Source: a virus. From it: a DNA stretch of 64,000 nucleotides. The stretch covers positions 19,833-83,832 of the IMG/VR virus record IMGVR_UViG_3300023210_000021. One strand, given 5' to 3'. Shown piece after piece: positions 35,124 through 43,800 of this stretch; the stretch's first letter is position 1; the number at the start of each line of letters is the position of its first letter. The position numbers and the translations under genes were made by a program. The notes below the pieces were generated by a model. The model had not been told where the DNA came from, did no database searches, and was given only the letters and a program-made list of their open reading frames with translations.

Positions 35124-36155
35124 TTAATCGTCAGAAGTACTGATTTCAGCCTCTAACACATCTTCTTCATCTAACGTAAAATCTACTGAAGTACCTGCCT
35201 TTTCAAATACTTCTGACCAATAATCTTTATGTTCAGTTTTGTATTTTTCAATAGACTCTTTACTATCTTCGATGAATCCATGTGTGGTTGCTAATAACCT
35301 ACAATCAGCATACCCTAAACCATTCATATGATTTTTATGTATACCTACCTTTGTACGAATAGCAAAATTAACTTTCCTTCCTGAGGCACCTGCATTCAAT
35401 TTAGATACACCAGCACTTTTCTGATTTCCAAATAGGAATACTAAAGCGCAAGATAAGTATATTGATTGACCACCTTTCGGCTGTATCTTTGGTTTTTGAC
35501 CGAAACCATCTGGTGTCTCTACCCAAGGTTGGTTGACGAAAATCATCGTATTAGTATATGGTGATTTTTCTTTCCTAGATGCGGTAATTCTTTGTGCCAG
35601 ACCCATACCCCATTTTTCAGAGATTGCTCTCGCAGTATGTTGATTACCACCTTTACCTTCGAAACTCATTAGACAAGGTATTGTACCAACTGAATCCCAT
35701 AAGAATAGAATATCATGTGGAATTTCACCTTTCTTCTGAGCATCAAGTACATCAGTTACGTATTGGAATGCTTCTTCTATGTAATCAAAACCTAATTTGT
35801 AGAGTAAGTGACCACCCCAATAGGCTTCGTCACCATCTTCTACATATTCTGTCTCTAAACCCATAAGTTTAGCATGTTCAAAACTCCATTTCTGTTCAGT
35901 AATAATGAATACAGGTAACACACCTTTCTTCTGAGCATCTATTGCTGCTTGAATTAATGCGGTAGTCTTACCAGTATCAGAATGACCTAAAAACATATTA
36001 ACCTGACCCATAGCTGGTCCAGGAACTCCTGTCGCTTTATGAAATGGTTCTCCACAATCAAAATACTTTTGATCTTTGTATTTATCACTTGTGGAGAACT
36101 TTTTTCTTATAGAGGAAAAGTCTGTTTTTTTCTTTTTAATAGGTGTCTTTGACAT
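35124..36155 (-). CDS. uvsX: RecA/UvsX-like recombinase
   Basis: The 343 residues form a RecA-fold strand-exchange protein. MFLGHSDTGKTTALIQAAID (about residues 53-72) is Walker A, ILFLWDSVGT near 148 is Walker B, and NTMIFVNQPWVETPDGFG then KPKIQPKGGQSIYLS carries the DNA-binding loop region. The acidic C-terminal tail (DEEDVLEAEISTSDD) resembles regulatory tails of RecA and UvsX. In T4-like phages this protein drives recombination-dependent replication and repair. It is 10 bases from the SSB gene, with which it would compete and cooperate on single strands. Confidence 0.92.
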   Translation of the reverse strand: MSKTPIKKKKTDFSSIRKKFSTSDKYKDQKYFDCGEPFHKATGVPGPAMGQVNMFLGHSDTGKTTALIQAAIDAQKKGVLPVFIITEQKWSFEHAKLMGLETEYVEDGDEAYWGGHLLYKLGFDYIEEAFQYVTDVLDAQKKGEIPHDILFLWDSVGTIPCLMSFEGKGGNQHTARAISEKWGMGLAQRITASRKEKSPYTNTMIFVNQPWVETPDGFGQKPKIQPKGGQSIYLSCALVFLFGNQKSAGVSKLNAGASGRKVNFAIRTKVGIHKNHMNGLGYADCRLLATTHGFIEDSKESIEKYKTEHKDYWSEVFEKAGTSVDFTLDEEDVLEAEISTSDD

Positions 36156-36165
36156 AATACTTTAA

Positions 36166-37086
36166 TTAAAACGGTAACTCGTCATCGTCATCATCATTTC
36201 CACCAGCGGTTTCTAACGATGTAACTTCAACTTCCTTTTCTAACTCTTTTGAGTCGGTTTCACCCATAGATCCCATCATATTGATTTCTTCTTCCAATGA
36301 AGCCGTTTCTTTCTCATCTTTATCTTCCTCAGCAACGTATTTCTTTTGTTCAGAATCCCAAACTGGTGTCTTTTGTTCTGCAACAATAGTAACAAATTCA
36401 GGGGATTTTACAGCGTATACATCTCTCCAAGTTTCGGAATTACCTATCCACTCTTTTGCCTCTGCCGATTTAGGGTCAGTTATTACTGCCTCATCTTCTG
36501 GCATAATAGATGTTACTACCGACCAACCTTTTTCATTACGAACAGTACTGATAGTAATATCTCTACCCGTTCTTGGATCCATAATGTTTCCTTTTCTTTT
36601 TAGAATTGGAATTAGTTTGTCCATTACACCATCACCTGTGTATTTATGTTTGAATCTCCAAAATTTAACACCATGATCGGCGTTATCTCTATCAATCCCT
36701 TTAACAACATAAAATTTTCTTGCGGTATATGTTGACCCTAATAGTTTTGCTTTCTTACTACCATCTTCATATAAAGCGTCTTTTGCTTCACAAATTTTAC
36801 AATCTCCACCATCGTTTAACTTTGCACAATGGATTTTTTCGAATTTACTATTCACACTCAATTCGTGGTAATAAGCCTCTACGAATGGAGATTTTGTAGG
36901 GTCGCTAGATGGTAATATTCTAAATGTTTTTTCAGCGGATTTCTCACCCTTTTTCAACTTTTCTGTGAAGTATTTTTTTAGTCTTTCTTCATTAGACATC
37001 TTTGGTTTGTTGCCACCCCTATTTTCAGTATTTTTTTCATACTGATTAAGAATCGCATCTAATGGATTTATTGTTTCTTTTCCCAT
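36166..37086 (-). CDS. Single-stranded DNA-binding protein, gp32-like with bacterial-type tip
   Basis: The 306 residues match the gp32 plan. There is a basic N-terminal arm (res 1-45). The OB core has a zinc-type cluster (IHCAKLNDGGDCKICEAKD near 85-105) and aromatic strands such as FWRFKHKY, and a long acidic tail follows. The tail ends in GGNDDDDDELPF, close to the D-D-I-P-F tip of bacterial SSB proteins, which recruits repair and replication proteins; T4 gp32 lacks such a Pro-Phe end. Expression is likely early: a well-formed host-type promoter lies upstream at 37131-37161. It heads the SSB, RecA, RNase H and helicase gene run. Confidence 0.88.
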   Translation of the reverse strand: MGKETINPLDAILNQYEKNTENRGGNKPKMSNEERLKKYFTEKLKKGEKSAEKTFRILPSSDPTKSPFVEAYYHELSVNSKFEKIHCAKLNDGGDCKICEAKDALYEDGSKKAKLLGSTYTARKFYVVKGIDRDNADHGVKFWRFKHKYTGDGVMDKLIPILKRKGNIMDPRTGRDITISTVRNEKGWSVVTSIMPEDEAVITDPKSAEAKEWIGNSETWRDVYAVKSPEFVTIVAEQKTPVWDSEQKKYVAEEDKDEKETASLEEEINMMGSMGETDSKELEKEVEVTSLETAGGNDDDDDELPF

Positions 37087-37130
37087 TTTAAATGATTTTT
37101 TTAATTGTTAATAAATTTGTTTAATATACT

Positions 37131-37161
37131 CAAATATAATCAGTTTTTCTTTAAAAGTCAA
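37131..37161 (-). promoter_or_regulatory. Bacteroidota sigma-A-type promoter before SSB
   Basis: TTGAC (37161-37157) is followed after 18 bases by TATATTTG (37138-37131), an exact match to the Bacteroidota pattern TTG, 17-23 nt, TANNTTTG. The start codon is 44 bases downstream. A terminator lies just before it, so this is probably the main promoter of the replication operon. Confidence 0.7.
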
Positions 37162-37186
37162 CAAAGATATCGACTATAAAATAAAA

Positions 37187-37220
37187 AACGGACAATGATT
37201 AATTATAATCAATGTCCGTT
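37187..37220 (-). terminator. Intrinsic terminator before the replication operon
   Basis: The arms AACGGACATTGATTA and its near-perfect complement (one mismatch) enclose a 4-base loop and are followed on the minus strand by a run of six T. It lies 48 bases beyond the stop of the 187-residue gene and isolates the SSB promoter. Confidence 0.85.
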
Positions 37221-37268
37221 AAAGTATCAATACCCTTTCTAGGTTTTATGTATTTTTTTACGTATAAT

Positions 37269-37832
37269 CTACGATAATGCCTTTTCTATAATACCATAAC
37301 TTCTCATAATAGATTGTTTATAAGTTGTTCTTCTTACATCCATATCACCCTGCACAATCTTTATTAGACTTCCTTTTAAACCTGTTTTTTGTTGAACTAA
37401 TTTTTCAACTTCTTTATAAAGTTTAGGGTTTTTAGCAATTGCAATAAAAAGTGCTTCTGCAATTTCTTCTTCATCATCCCTTAACAACTGTTCAATTTTA
37501 TCATCTGATTTTGACATTTCAGATTCAAGCTCACTTGTTTGGTTTCTATATGGTACCGACCCAGGTTTACTATCAGTATCACCAAAAGCTAACACTATTG
37601 GTATTACGAATGATGCTGCAACATCAATCCAAGATGCGTTACTACCCCTCAAACCTAACGCCTTTATCAATGCATCTGCAATATCTTCCGAATCTTCGAA
37701 ATCTTCAAAATATTCATAATCTAATTCACCTAGAACTTCATCTTTAATTTTACTTAAACCTGTTTGTTCTTTAATTACTTTTCTAACAATTCTCGTTAAA
37801 TCGTTTTCTGTTAACCTTACTATTCTTTTCAT
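37269..37832 (-). CDS. Presequence-bearing protein, putative packaged protein, 187 aa
   Basis: Residues 1-22 form a distinctive presequence, IVRLTENDLTRIVRKVIKE, shared with both ends of the protein at 59327-59884. It ends in I-K-E, the form of a T4-type prohead protease site (L/I-x-E). The rest has one hydrophobic stretch (WIDVAASFVIPIVLAFG, about 68-84) that could enter a membrane, then an acidic helix. I do not recognise a fold. I infer a protein packaged in the head or tail and delivered on infection. A terminator follows its stop. Confidence 0.55.
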   Translation of the reverse strand: MKRIVRLTENDLTRIVRKVIKEQTGLSKIKDEVLGELDYEYFEDFEDSEDIADALIKALGLRGSNASWIDVAASFVIPIVLAFGDTDSKPGSVPYRNQTSELESEMSKSDDKIEQLLRDDEEEIAEALFIAIAKNPKLYKEVEKLVQQKTGLKGSLIKIVQGDMDVRRTTYKQSIMRSYGIIEKALS

Positions 37833-37840
37833 AATAATTA

Positions 37841-38587
37841 TTAGTCTTTTTTAGGTTTAAATGTATTTCTTATGTCTGTTTCGTTGTAATCATAATCAAC
37901 CTCATCTTGTGTTAACGTATATTCTTTTTCTACTTCTTCACCACCTGTATCGTAACCTTCTCTATCTTCCCAGAAATCAGTTAACTTTACACTATACGGA
38001 AATGATTCCATTGATCTCATATTCAATTTTTCTACTGGTGTTGGGTTTCTTTGTATCACCTCTTTTTCTAATTCATCCATCTTAGAAATGATTTCATCCA
38101 TACCACCTAAACGGCTTTCTAATTCAGAAAATTTTCCCAATAAATCATCAACCTTAGAAGATACTTGTGCGGTTTCTTCTTTTGCTTCTTCTGTTTTGGT
38201 TACTATGTCAGTGACATCTACCTCAACTTGTTCTTCACCACCCATGTCATCCATTACTGGTTCTTCAGCAAATTCATTTTCTACAGGAATTTCACCACCA
38301 AAAGGATCTTCACTCATTGCTGGATCTTCCATCGGTATCTCTTCTTCACCCGCCATTGGATCTTCCATTGATGGTTCTTCAACAGGAATATCTTCTACCG
38401 GAATTTCGTCAGTAACTGGTTCTTCAACATCTGTTATTTCTTCCTCTTGTTCTTCAAGATTATCAAATAACAAATTCTCTGTCTCACCTTCTGGTTCATC
38501 ACCTTCTTCTGTAACATAAAAATTATATTCTAAAATTTGTTTATGTCTTTTAAGTTCTTCTTTTAATAATTCTTTTTTCTTATCCAT
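37841..38587 (-). CDS. Acidic repeat protein, possible core/scaffold or packaged protein, 248 aa
   Basis: The N-terminus (KKELLKEELKRHKQILE) is an amphipathic helix with L-K-E and I-L-E ends, like the other presequences here. Residues 28-130 are extremely acidic and low in complexity, with repeats of the type P-V/M-E-D/E-P. A coiled-coil segment (LLGKFSELESRLGGMDEIIS) and a polar C-terminus follow. This composition recalls phage prohead core or scaffold proteins, or a highly charged internal protein such as T4 Alc/IP types, but no homology can be shown. It is 8 bases from the 187-residue gene. Confidence 0.5.
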   Translation of the reverse strand: MDKKKELLKEELKRHKQILEYNFYVTEEGDEPEGETENLLFDNLEEQEEEITDVEEPVTDEIPVEDIPVEEPSMEDPMAGEEEIPMEDPAMSEDPFGGEIPVENEFAEEPVMDDMGGEEQVEVDVTDIVTKTEEAKEETAQVSSKVDDLLGKFSELESRLGGMDEIISKMDELEKEVIQRNPTPVEKLNMRSMESFPYSVKLTDFWEDREGYDTGGEEVEKEYTLTQDEVDYDYNETDIRNTFKPKKD

Positions 38588-38599
38588 AATTTTATATTT

Positions 38600-39607
38600 T
38601 TATAACCCATCCACACCTTTATCACTAGATTTAAATCTAATCCATGGATTAGATTTACCACCACCGATACTCGTTGAATTTCCTTTACCACTAGTAGTGA
38701 TACATTTTAATATATCAGAACGATTAATAAGATCTTTTTTACCAAATAATCTAGATAAACAAAATTTTAATTCATCACAATCAATACCTTTAAGGAAATC
38801 ACTATTGAATTTGCCACCAATACCCTTATCTGTCTTGTTTGAATCCTTTTTATCTGATTGTGTTTTTTCATCACAATCACATTTAGTATTACATAATAAT
38901 TTAGTGTAATCGTAATTATCACCTAATAATTCACAAATCTTTTTAAGTGTTTCTGCACCAACAACACCATCTACCTTTATTTTAGCATCTTTTTGAAAAC
39001 CCTGCACAGCCTTTTGTGTTTCACCTCTAAACTTACCATCACAGCTCTGATATTTCTCACTACAACCTGAGTCCATACCACCACCACTATGATCACTATT
39101 ATATGGTCCATATCCTTTCGCACCTTTAGCTAAATGATGTTGTATTAATTTCACAACATCACCTGTTGATCCATTTTTTGCGATCTTTCTCTTACATTTA
39201 ATTTCACAAACATCATCACCTTCTTGAATGATACCCTCATATGCCTCATTTAATAAGACCTTATTAGATTCTTCCATAATGTTTTTTCCTGGAAACCCAC
39301 CTAGGTGTATATCATCTCCTGTTCCCATATATTTAATGAAGTCGTTGGTGTTATCCTCATCTTCCTTTAATCTTTCATCATAATAGTCAGCGTTTTTTGT
39401 CATATCCTTATTGTATTTGACATTATCAACTAACATATAAATCATGTTATCATCACCAGTTTCCTCAACCCATTTTTTTGACTTTTCGGGGTTATCTTCA
39501 ATAAGTTTGACAACCTGATCATACAAACCACCAGAGGATTGTTCATTTAATAATGATTTATTAGCTTCTTCCATAAGAAGTCTTTTTTCTCTTGCTAATC
39601 TACCCAT
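38600..39607 (-). CDS. Peptidoglycan-binding-domain protein with repeated presequence, 335 aa
   Basis: The first 20 residues (REKRLLMEEANKSLLNEQ) recur at about residues 93-107 as NIMEESNKVLLNEAY, so a MEE-x-NK-x-LLNE element is present twice. From about 130 to 215 the sequence fits a peptidoglycan-binding domain (PF01471 type): VVKLIQHHLAKG, a Cys-containing loop, FRGETQKAVQGFQKDAKI, then VDGVVGAETLKKIC. The C-terminal third is Lys/Asp/Ser-rich with a Cys cluster (CNTKCDCDE). I infer a packaged protein that acts at the cell wall. The stop overlaps nothing downstream; the start overlaps the 62-residue gene stop (TAATG). Confidence 0.6.
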   Translation of the reverse strand: MGRLAREKRLLMEEANKSLLNEQSSGGLYDQVVKLIEDNPEKSKKWVEETGDDNMIYMLVDNVKYNKDMTKNADYYDERLKEDEDNTNDFIKYMGTGDDIHLGGFPGKNIMEESNKVLLNEAYEGIIQEGDDVCEIKCKRKIAKNGSTGDVVKLIQHHLAKGAKGYGPYNSDHSGGGMDSGCSEKYQSCDGKFRGETQKAVQGFQKDAKIKVDGVVGAETLKKICELLGDNYDYTKLLCNTKCDCDEKTQSDKKDSNKTDKGIGGKFNSDFLKGIDCDELKFCLSRLFGKKDLINRSDILKCITTSGKGNSTSIGGGKSNPWIRFKSSDKGVDGL

Positions 39608-39795
39608 TACATTAATAATTGTCTACCGTCAGTTGTCTTATAAACCTTATCTACTCTTTCTACAATTTCTTTACCATCATTGATAATACATTCTTCACCA
39701 ACACACTCTTGTTCGGTATCATTTTTTGTTCCTAAAAAATCATCCAAATTGTTTTCTAATTCTTGATTCTTTTTAATATCTTTTTCGTTTAACAT
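39607..39795 (-). CDS. Small acidic protein, 62 aa
   Basis: I do not recognise this small protein. The N-terminal MLNEKDIKKNQELENNLDDF is a charged amphipathic helix that again begins with an LNE element. C-x4-C (CVGEEC) is in the middle. The stop and the start of the next gene share bases in a TAATG arrangement, so it is coupled to the peptidoglycan-binding protein and may be its partner. Confidence 0.5.
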   Translation of the reverse strand: MLNEKDIKKNQELENNLDDFLGTKNDTEQECVGEECIINDGKEIVERVDKVYKTTDGRQLLM

Positions 39796-39825
39796 AACAT
39801 TAAATTTTATAATTGTTATTTACTA

Positions 39826-39833
39826 ATAAATAT
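39826..39833 (-). promoter_or_regulatory. Candidate late-promoter motif ATATTTAT
   Basis: The coding strand reads GTATATTTATTAG 31 bases before the start at 39795, in the short gap after the stop of the 134-residue gene. It would serve the run of genes from 39795 to 37269. Confidence 0.4.
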
Positions 39834-39840
39834 ACGATTA

Positions 39841-40245
39841 TTAAGAAAAAACACGTTTAATGTTATTAACAACTAAACCTTCTTTGTTGGTTAATATCAT
39901 TTTGTTTTGAAATTTTTCCCAATCAATCTGGTAATTTTTATGTTCTATGTTACCACTATCTAAATTATGTTCACGTTCAATTAGGCTATTAAGTGCATTG
40001 ATTGTGTAGAAACACTCACCTTTTTTATGTACAATAATTGTGGTAGGGTAGATACTTTTTAAATCCACTCTTTTTCCATTTTTAAGAAATACCTTGTATG
40101 TTACTATATTTTGGGTTGGTTCATCTTCATTTTTATATACGAAAATTCTATCCCTATTCATTTTGAACCTTTTAATTAAATAGTCCAAAAACGTCTCTAA
40201 TCTCTCTGTGGAGACGAAAGACGCTAAAATTATACTTCTATCCAT
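39841..40245 (-). CDS. Hypothetical protein, 134 aa
   Basis: No family is recognised. It is a small alpha/beta protein with basic patches (LIKRFKMNRDRIFVYKNED, LKNGKRVDLKSIYPTTIIV). It has no Cys motif or membrane segment. It overlaps the end of the 202-residue gene by 8 bases, so the two are probably one translational unit. The neighbourhood gives no clear function, as it lies between hub and presequence genes. Confidence 0.5.
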   Translation of the reverse strand: MDRSIILASFVSTERLETFLDYLIKRFKMNRDRIFVYKNEDEPTQNIVTYKVFLKNGKRVDLKSIYPTTIIVHKKGECFYTINALNSLIEREHNLDSGNIEHKNYQIDWEKFQNKMILTNKEGLVVNNIKRVFS

Positions 40246-40840
40246 TACTCTCTATATCACATAAATAAGGTAAAAACCTAACCTTATTGTTTATTTTTGT
40301 CATTATATTCTTATACTTATTAAATATTTCTGTGTCCATCAAAAGACACCCTGACAAATTACGCAATTTAGTTATTACCCTATTCGGTTCGATACCGAGA
40401 TACTCTACCACATCTAAATCAATACCAAAAATCATACCCTCAGCATACAGATACACCATTCTGTCGTTGTGGATATAAAGTTTAGGATTTTTTAGTGAGT
40501 AAATTTTTCTTAAAATTTTATTTATTTTTTTTCTTGAATCATGAATAATATCAACATAAATGTAATGGATTTCGTCACCGATTCTATTGTAACTGTTGTA
40601 TATAAATTTTTTTACATCCTTTTCATAATCAACCCTTCTTTCTTTGGGGGAGAATGTCCAACAGGTTGTTGGACTAATTTCCTTATGGAGTATGGATACC
40701 TCATCACCATACAACTCCTTTGTCTTATCCCAACCAACTATAAGTGTGGGTAAACCCTCAATAATGGTTTCTACCTTTCTACACACCTTAAAATTAGGAT
40801 CTTCTATTTTTGACGTTGTGACTATGTTTCCAATATACAT
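40238..40840 (-). CDS. Hypothetical protein, about 200 aa
   Basis: No family is recognised. It is a soluble protein with alternating hydrophobic strands and Lys-rich helices (KKINKILRKIYSLKNPKLYI) and one Cys-Trp pair (TTCWTFSPKERRVDYE). I choose the ATG at 40840; a GTG two codons earlier (40846) is also in frame but falls inside a TATATTTG element. That element lies 5 bases before the ATG, as at the primase gene. It overlaps the 134-residue gene. The function is unknown. Confidence 0.55.
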   Translation of the reverse strand: MYIGNIVTTSKIEDPNFKVCRKVETIIEGLPTLIVGWDKTKELYGDEVSILHKEISPTTCWTFSPKERRVDYEKDVKKFIYNSYNRIGDEIHYIYVDIIHDSRKKINKILRKIYSLKNPKLYIHNDRMVYLYAEGMIFGIDLDVVEYLGIEPNRVITKLRNLSGCLLMDTEIFNKYKNIMTKINNKVRFLPYLCDIESNG

Positions 40841-40845
40841 AAACA

Positions 40846-40853
40846 CAAATATA
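40846..40853 (-). promoter_or_regulatory. TATATTTG element before the hypothetical gene at 40840
   Basis: TATATTTG on the minus strand ends 5 bases before the ATG at 40840, the same geometry as at the primase gene. No clear TTG partner is seen at 17-23 bases. Confidence 0.25.
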
Positions 40854-40871
40854 AGGAAAATAAATTACATT

Positions 40872-43800
40872 TTAAATATTTTCTTCATCTTTAAGATCAA
40901 GGATGTCCAGTACTTTACTAAACACCGAATATCTCTCAGTAGAGTGTTTATAATCCTCACCATTAATTTTATTAAACAATTCAGTGTAAGAAGCTGATTT
41001 TCCACCTTTAGCAATTTCATTTATTTCATTTTTTTTCCAAAAAGATGCCGCACTAGCTAATGATACTACTGGGTTGGTAACCATTACGTCTAGGTCATCA
41101 AAAAAGTCGCCCGTTATAAATGGCTCTAACACTTGTTTGAAGTCATTATCACCCTTTATTGTTTGGTATTGATCTCTTCCGGTTAATAAAAACGCCCCCC
41201 TCCCTCTAAACTTATAACCATCACCATCTTCAGTATTACCTAACCCACCAACACCATCACTATTTTCATATGCCAATTGTGCTCTACTACCATTTTGTGC
41301 AATTCTATTGTCATCAATGTTTGGTGTATTCCATACCTCTTCCGTTATAGTCATATTACTAGATTCATAAAGAACCGAAGCTAAAAACATTGTCACCTGA
41401 GAGTTTGTTAATATTTTAAATTTAATAAGAATTTTTTTAAATTCACTATCTGTGCCAGTATCGTCACTTATTATTTCTGATGTGGTTTGTGTTATACCTA
41501 ATCTACGGAACCCTGCAGCCGTTAACGTTGTAAATTTATCGAATACATTATCGGGGTTTTGAACCGACCATGGCGCTGGATTTCGATTTATTGGTTTTTG
41601 ATCAATTTTTTTAGAAGCAAACTCTTCAGTTAAGTTTAAATTTAAAAAAGTTGTTGCGGTATCAATTATGGGGGTTGATACACTACTTTGTCTAACACCT
41701 TCAAAATTTGTACTAATATGGTTGGGTGTAATACTATGTGTCACATTAGTTATTAAGTATGCCCCCCTGAAAAAAGGAACGTTGTCCAATTGGAAGTACA
41801 TTAGTGGTTGTATATTCATACACCCTAACGACTCTACCTTACACTTGTAAGACCTAGCTTGATAAATTTGGTATAAGTCAGTTCCCTGATAAGTTCTTTT
41901 AGACCCGCCCCTATTATCAATCAATTCAGTTAAGACTTTAAAATATTCACCAGTTTCCCTATGTTCTTCTTGATTTAAGTTAAGGTTTTTAAATATGCTT
42001 TGGTTTTCTGCACCAAAAGCAACCCTGAAAGCAACTAAATTATATGAAAGACCATTTGAGTCTGTTGGTTTGTTACAATTAGTAAATTCTGATGGAACAG
42101 CTTGAGGGGTATCAAAATCCATACCATCATTACTATAATCACTATCTTCTATTTCTAATGATTTTGAACTACCCCCTGCGTAGATACAAGTATAGATTGG
42201 ACCACCCGAACTATTAGGATCTAAACTCGTTGTGGGTTTGAAAATACCTTCAACCTCTATTTCATCTTTAAAATTTATATATGTTGGTAGTATTTGTAAA
42301 AGAAAGTTACTATCCCTTAAAACCTTTGCCAAATAAAAATACATATTAATATCATAGTCACCACTTAATGTTGCAACACTATTTAGGTTTACTGCCGCAT
42401 TATCACCTATGTCACACCAAGATCTATTAATAAACTTAAAATAATTAATTAAATTATCGTCTGGGTTTGGTGCACATGCGTTATACATGTCTTTACCATT
42501 AATTGACCCACCAATCCATTTATCGTAAATATTTTTAAAATACTTATAAAACGCATTTTTTAAGTCAGAATTATTTGTGGTAGCTAATGGGTTGTTATTA
42601 CCATCATCATTCTCACTACTTGATTTTTCTTGTATAGACTCTGGTTTCCAAAAATTAATAAAAGAATTTTTGTATTCATTTACATATGTCAGAATATTAT
42701 CTGTTTCTACAATGTTACCATTTAATTTTTTATTCCATAGGTTTGGTGTGGTTGATATCAGTGTGGTTTGTTCTTTTAAATCATTAATTAAAGAATTAAT
42801 ATCTGAAGTATACTCATTATTTAGTTGGTCGCTTGGTTCTAATGATTCTAAATATGATTCCATTAACCTACTAAATTCAACTAACTCAGATTTAACCCAT
42901 CGTTTATAATAATTTATTAATAATTCTTTTGTTTTAGGTGGTAAAGTTAAAAGTAAACTAGGAATTTGCCTTCCCTCTATGGTGTCTCCATATATTTTAT
43001 TTTTCCCCACATTATAAAGGAAATTTGACGGGGATGTTTGACCTACCTCACTCCCAGACCATATTATAGGGTCATTAGCTAAAACCCCAGATGATTCTTC
43101 ATACCTCCAAATAGATCCACACAACCATAATAAATAATATTTAGGTAATTTTATAACTTTAGCAACATCACCTAAAAGTGGTATAATTTTATTTGGGTTA
43201 TCAAAGGGTAATGTATTAAGTAATAATAAAGCTTGTGATTCATTGTTAGTTTGCCCAGAATAAAGATCACTTTTAAATATATTTTGTTTTTCAGGCTCTA
43301 AGAACCCTATAAAATTATTATTACTTTGACCATTTTGTGCTGACCCGTCAAAATCATTAATACTTTTAAAAGGGAGTATATAATTTATATCATTAGTCCC
43401 TTCTGGTGGTTTTATTTTGTTAAAAATAGTATCACCCCACACTAAATATGAAATATTGTGTGTTGGTAACTTATAGCTAACATTAAAATATTTAATACCA
43501 TTTTTAATGCCATTAGTTTTATAAGACTTATTTATATTACCAATAGCTTTTTTTGCTTTACCATTACCACTTATTTTGGGGGACACATCAAGTGTGTTTT
43601 GGAGAATGCTTTTACCTATTGAATTGGAAAAGTCTTTACCGATATAAAGGTATGAATTATCACAACTCGTTTCACCGTCTATAATAAATGAACCCGACGC
43701 TATTGTATCCTTTAGGTAATTATCATCACCACCAGAAATGGGTTTAATTATTTGATTATCTTTAGCGTATTCTATAATCTCCTCACCGTTAAGGTTTTCA

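Noticed and set aside
38088-38519. A Ser/Gly-rich plus-strand frame of 143 codons
   Set aside because: It mirrors the acidic repeats of the 248-residue protein; its low complexity is inherited from the opposite strand.
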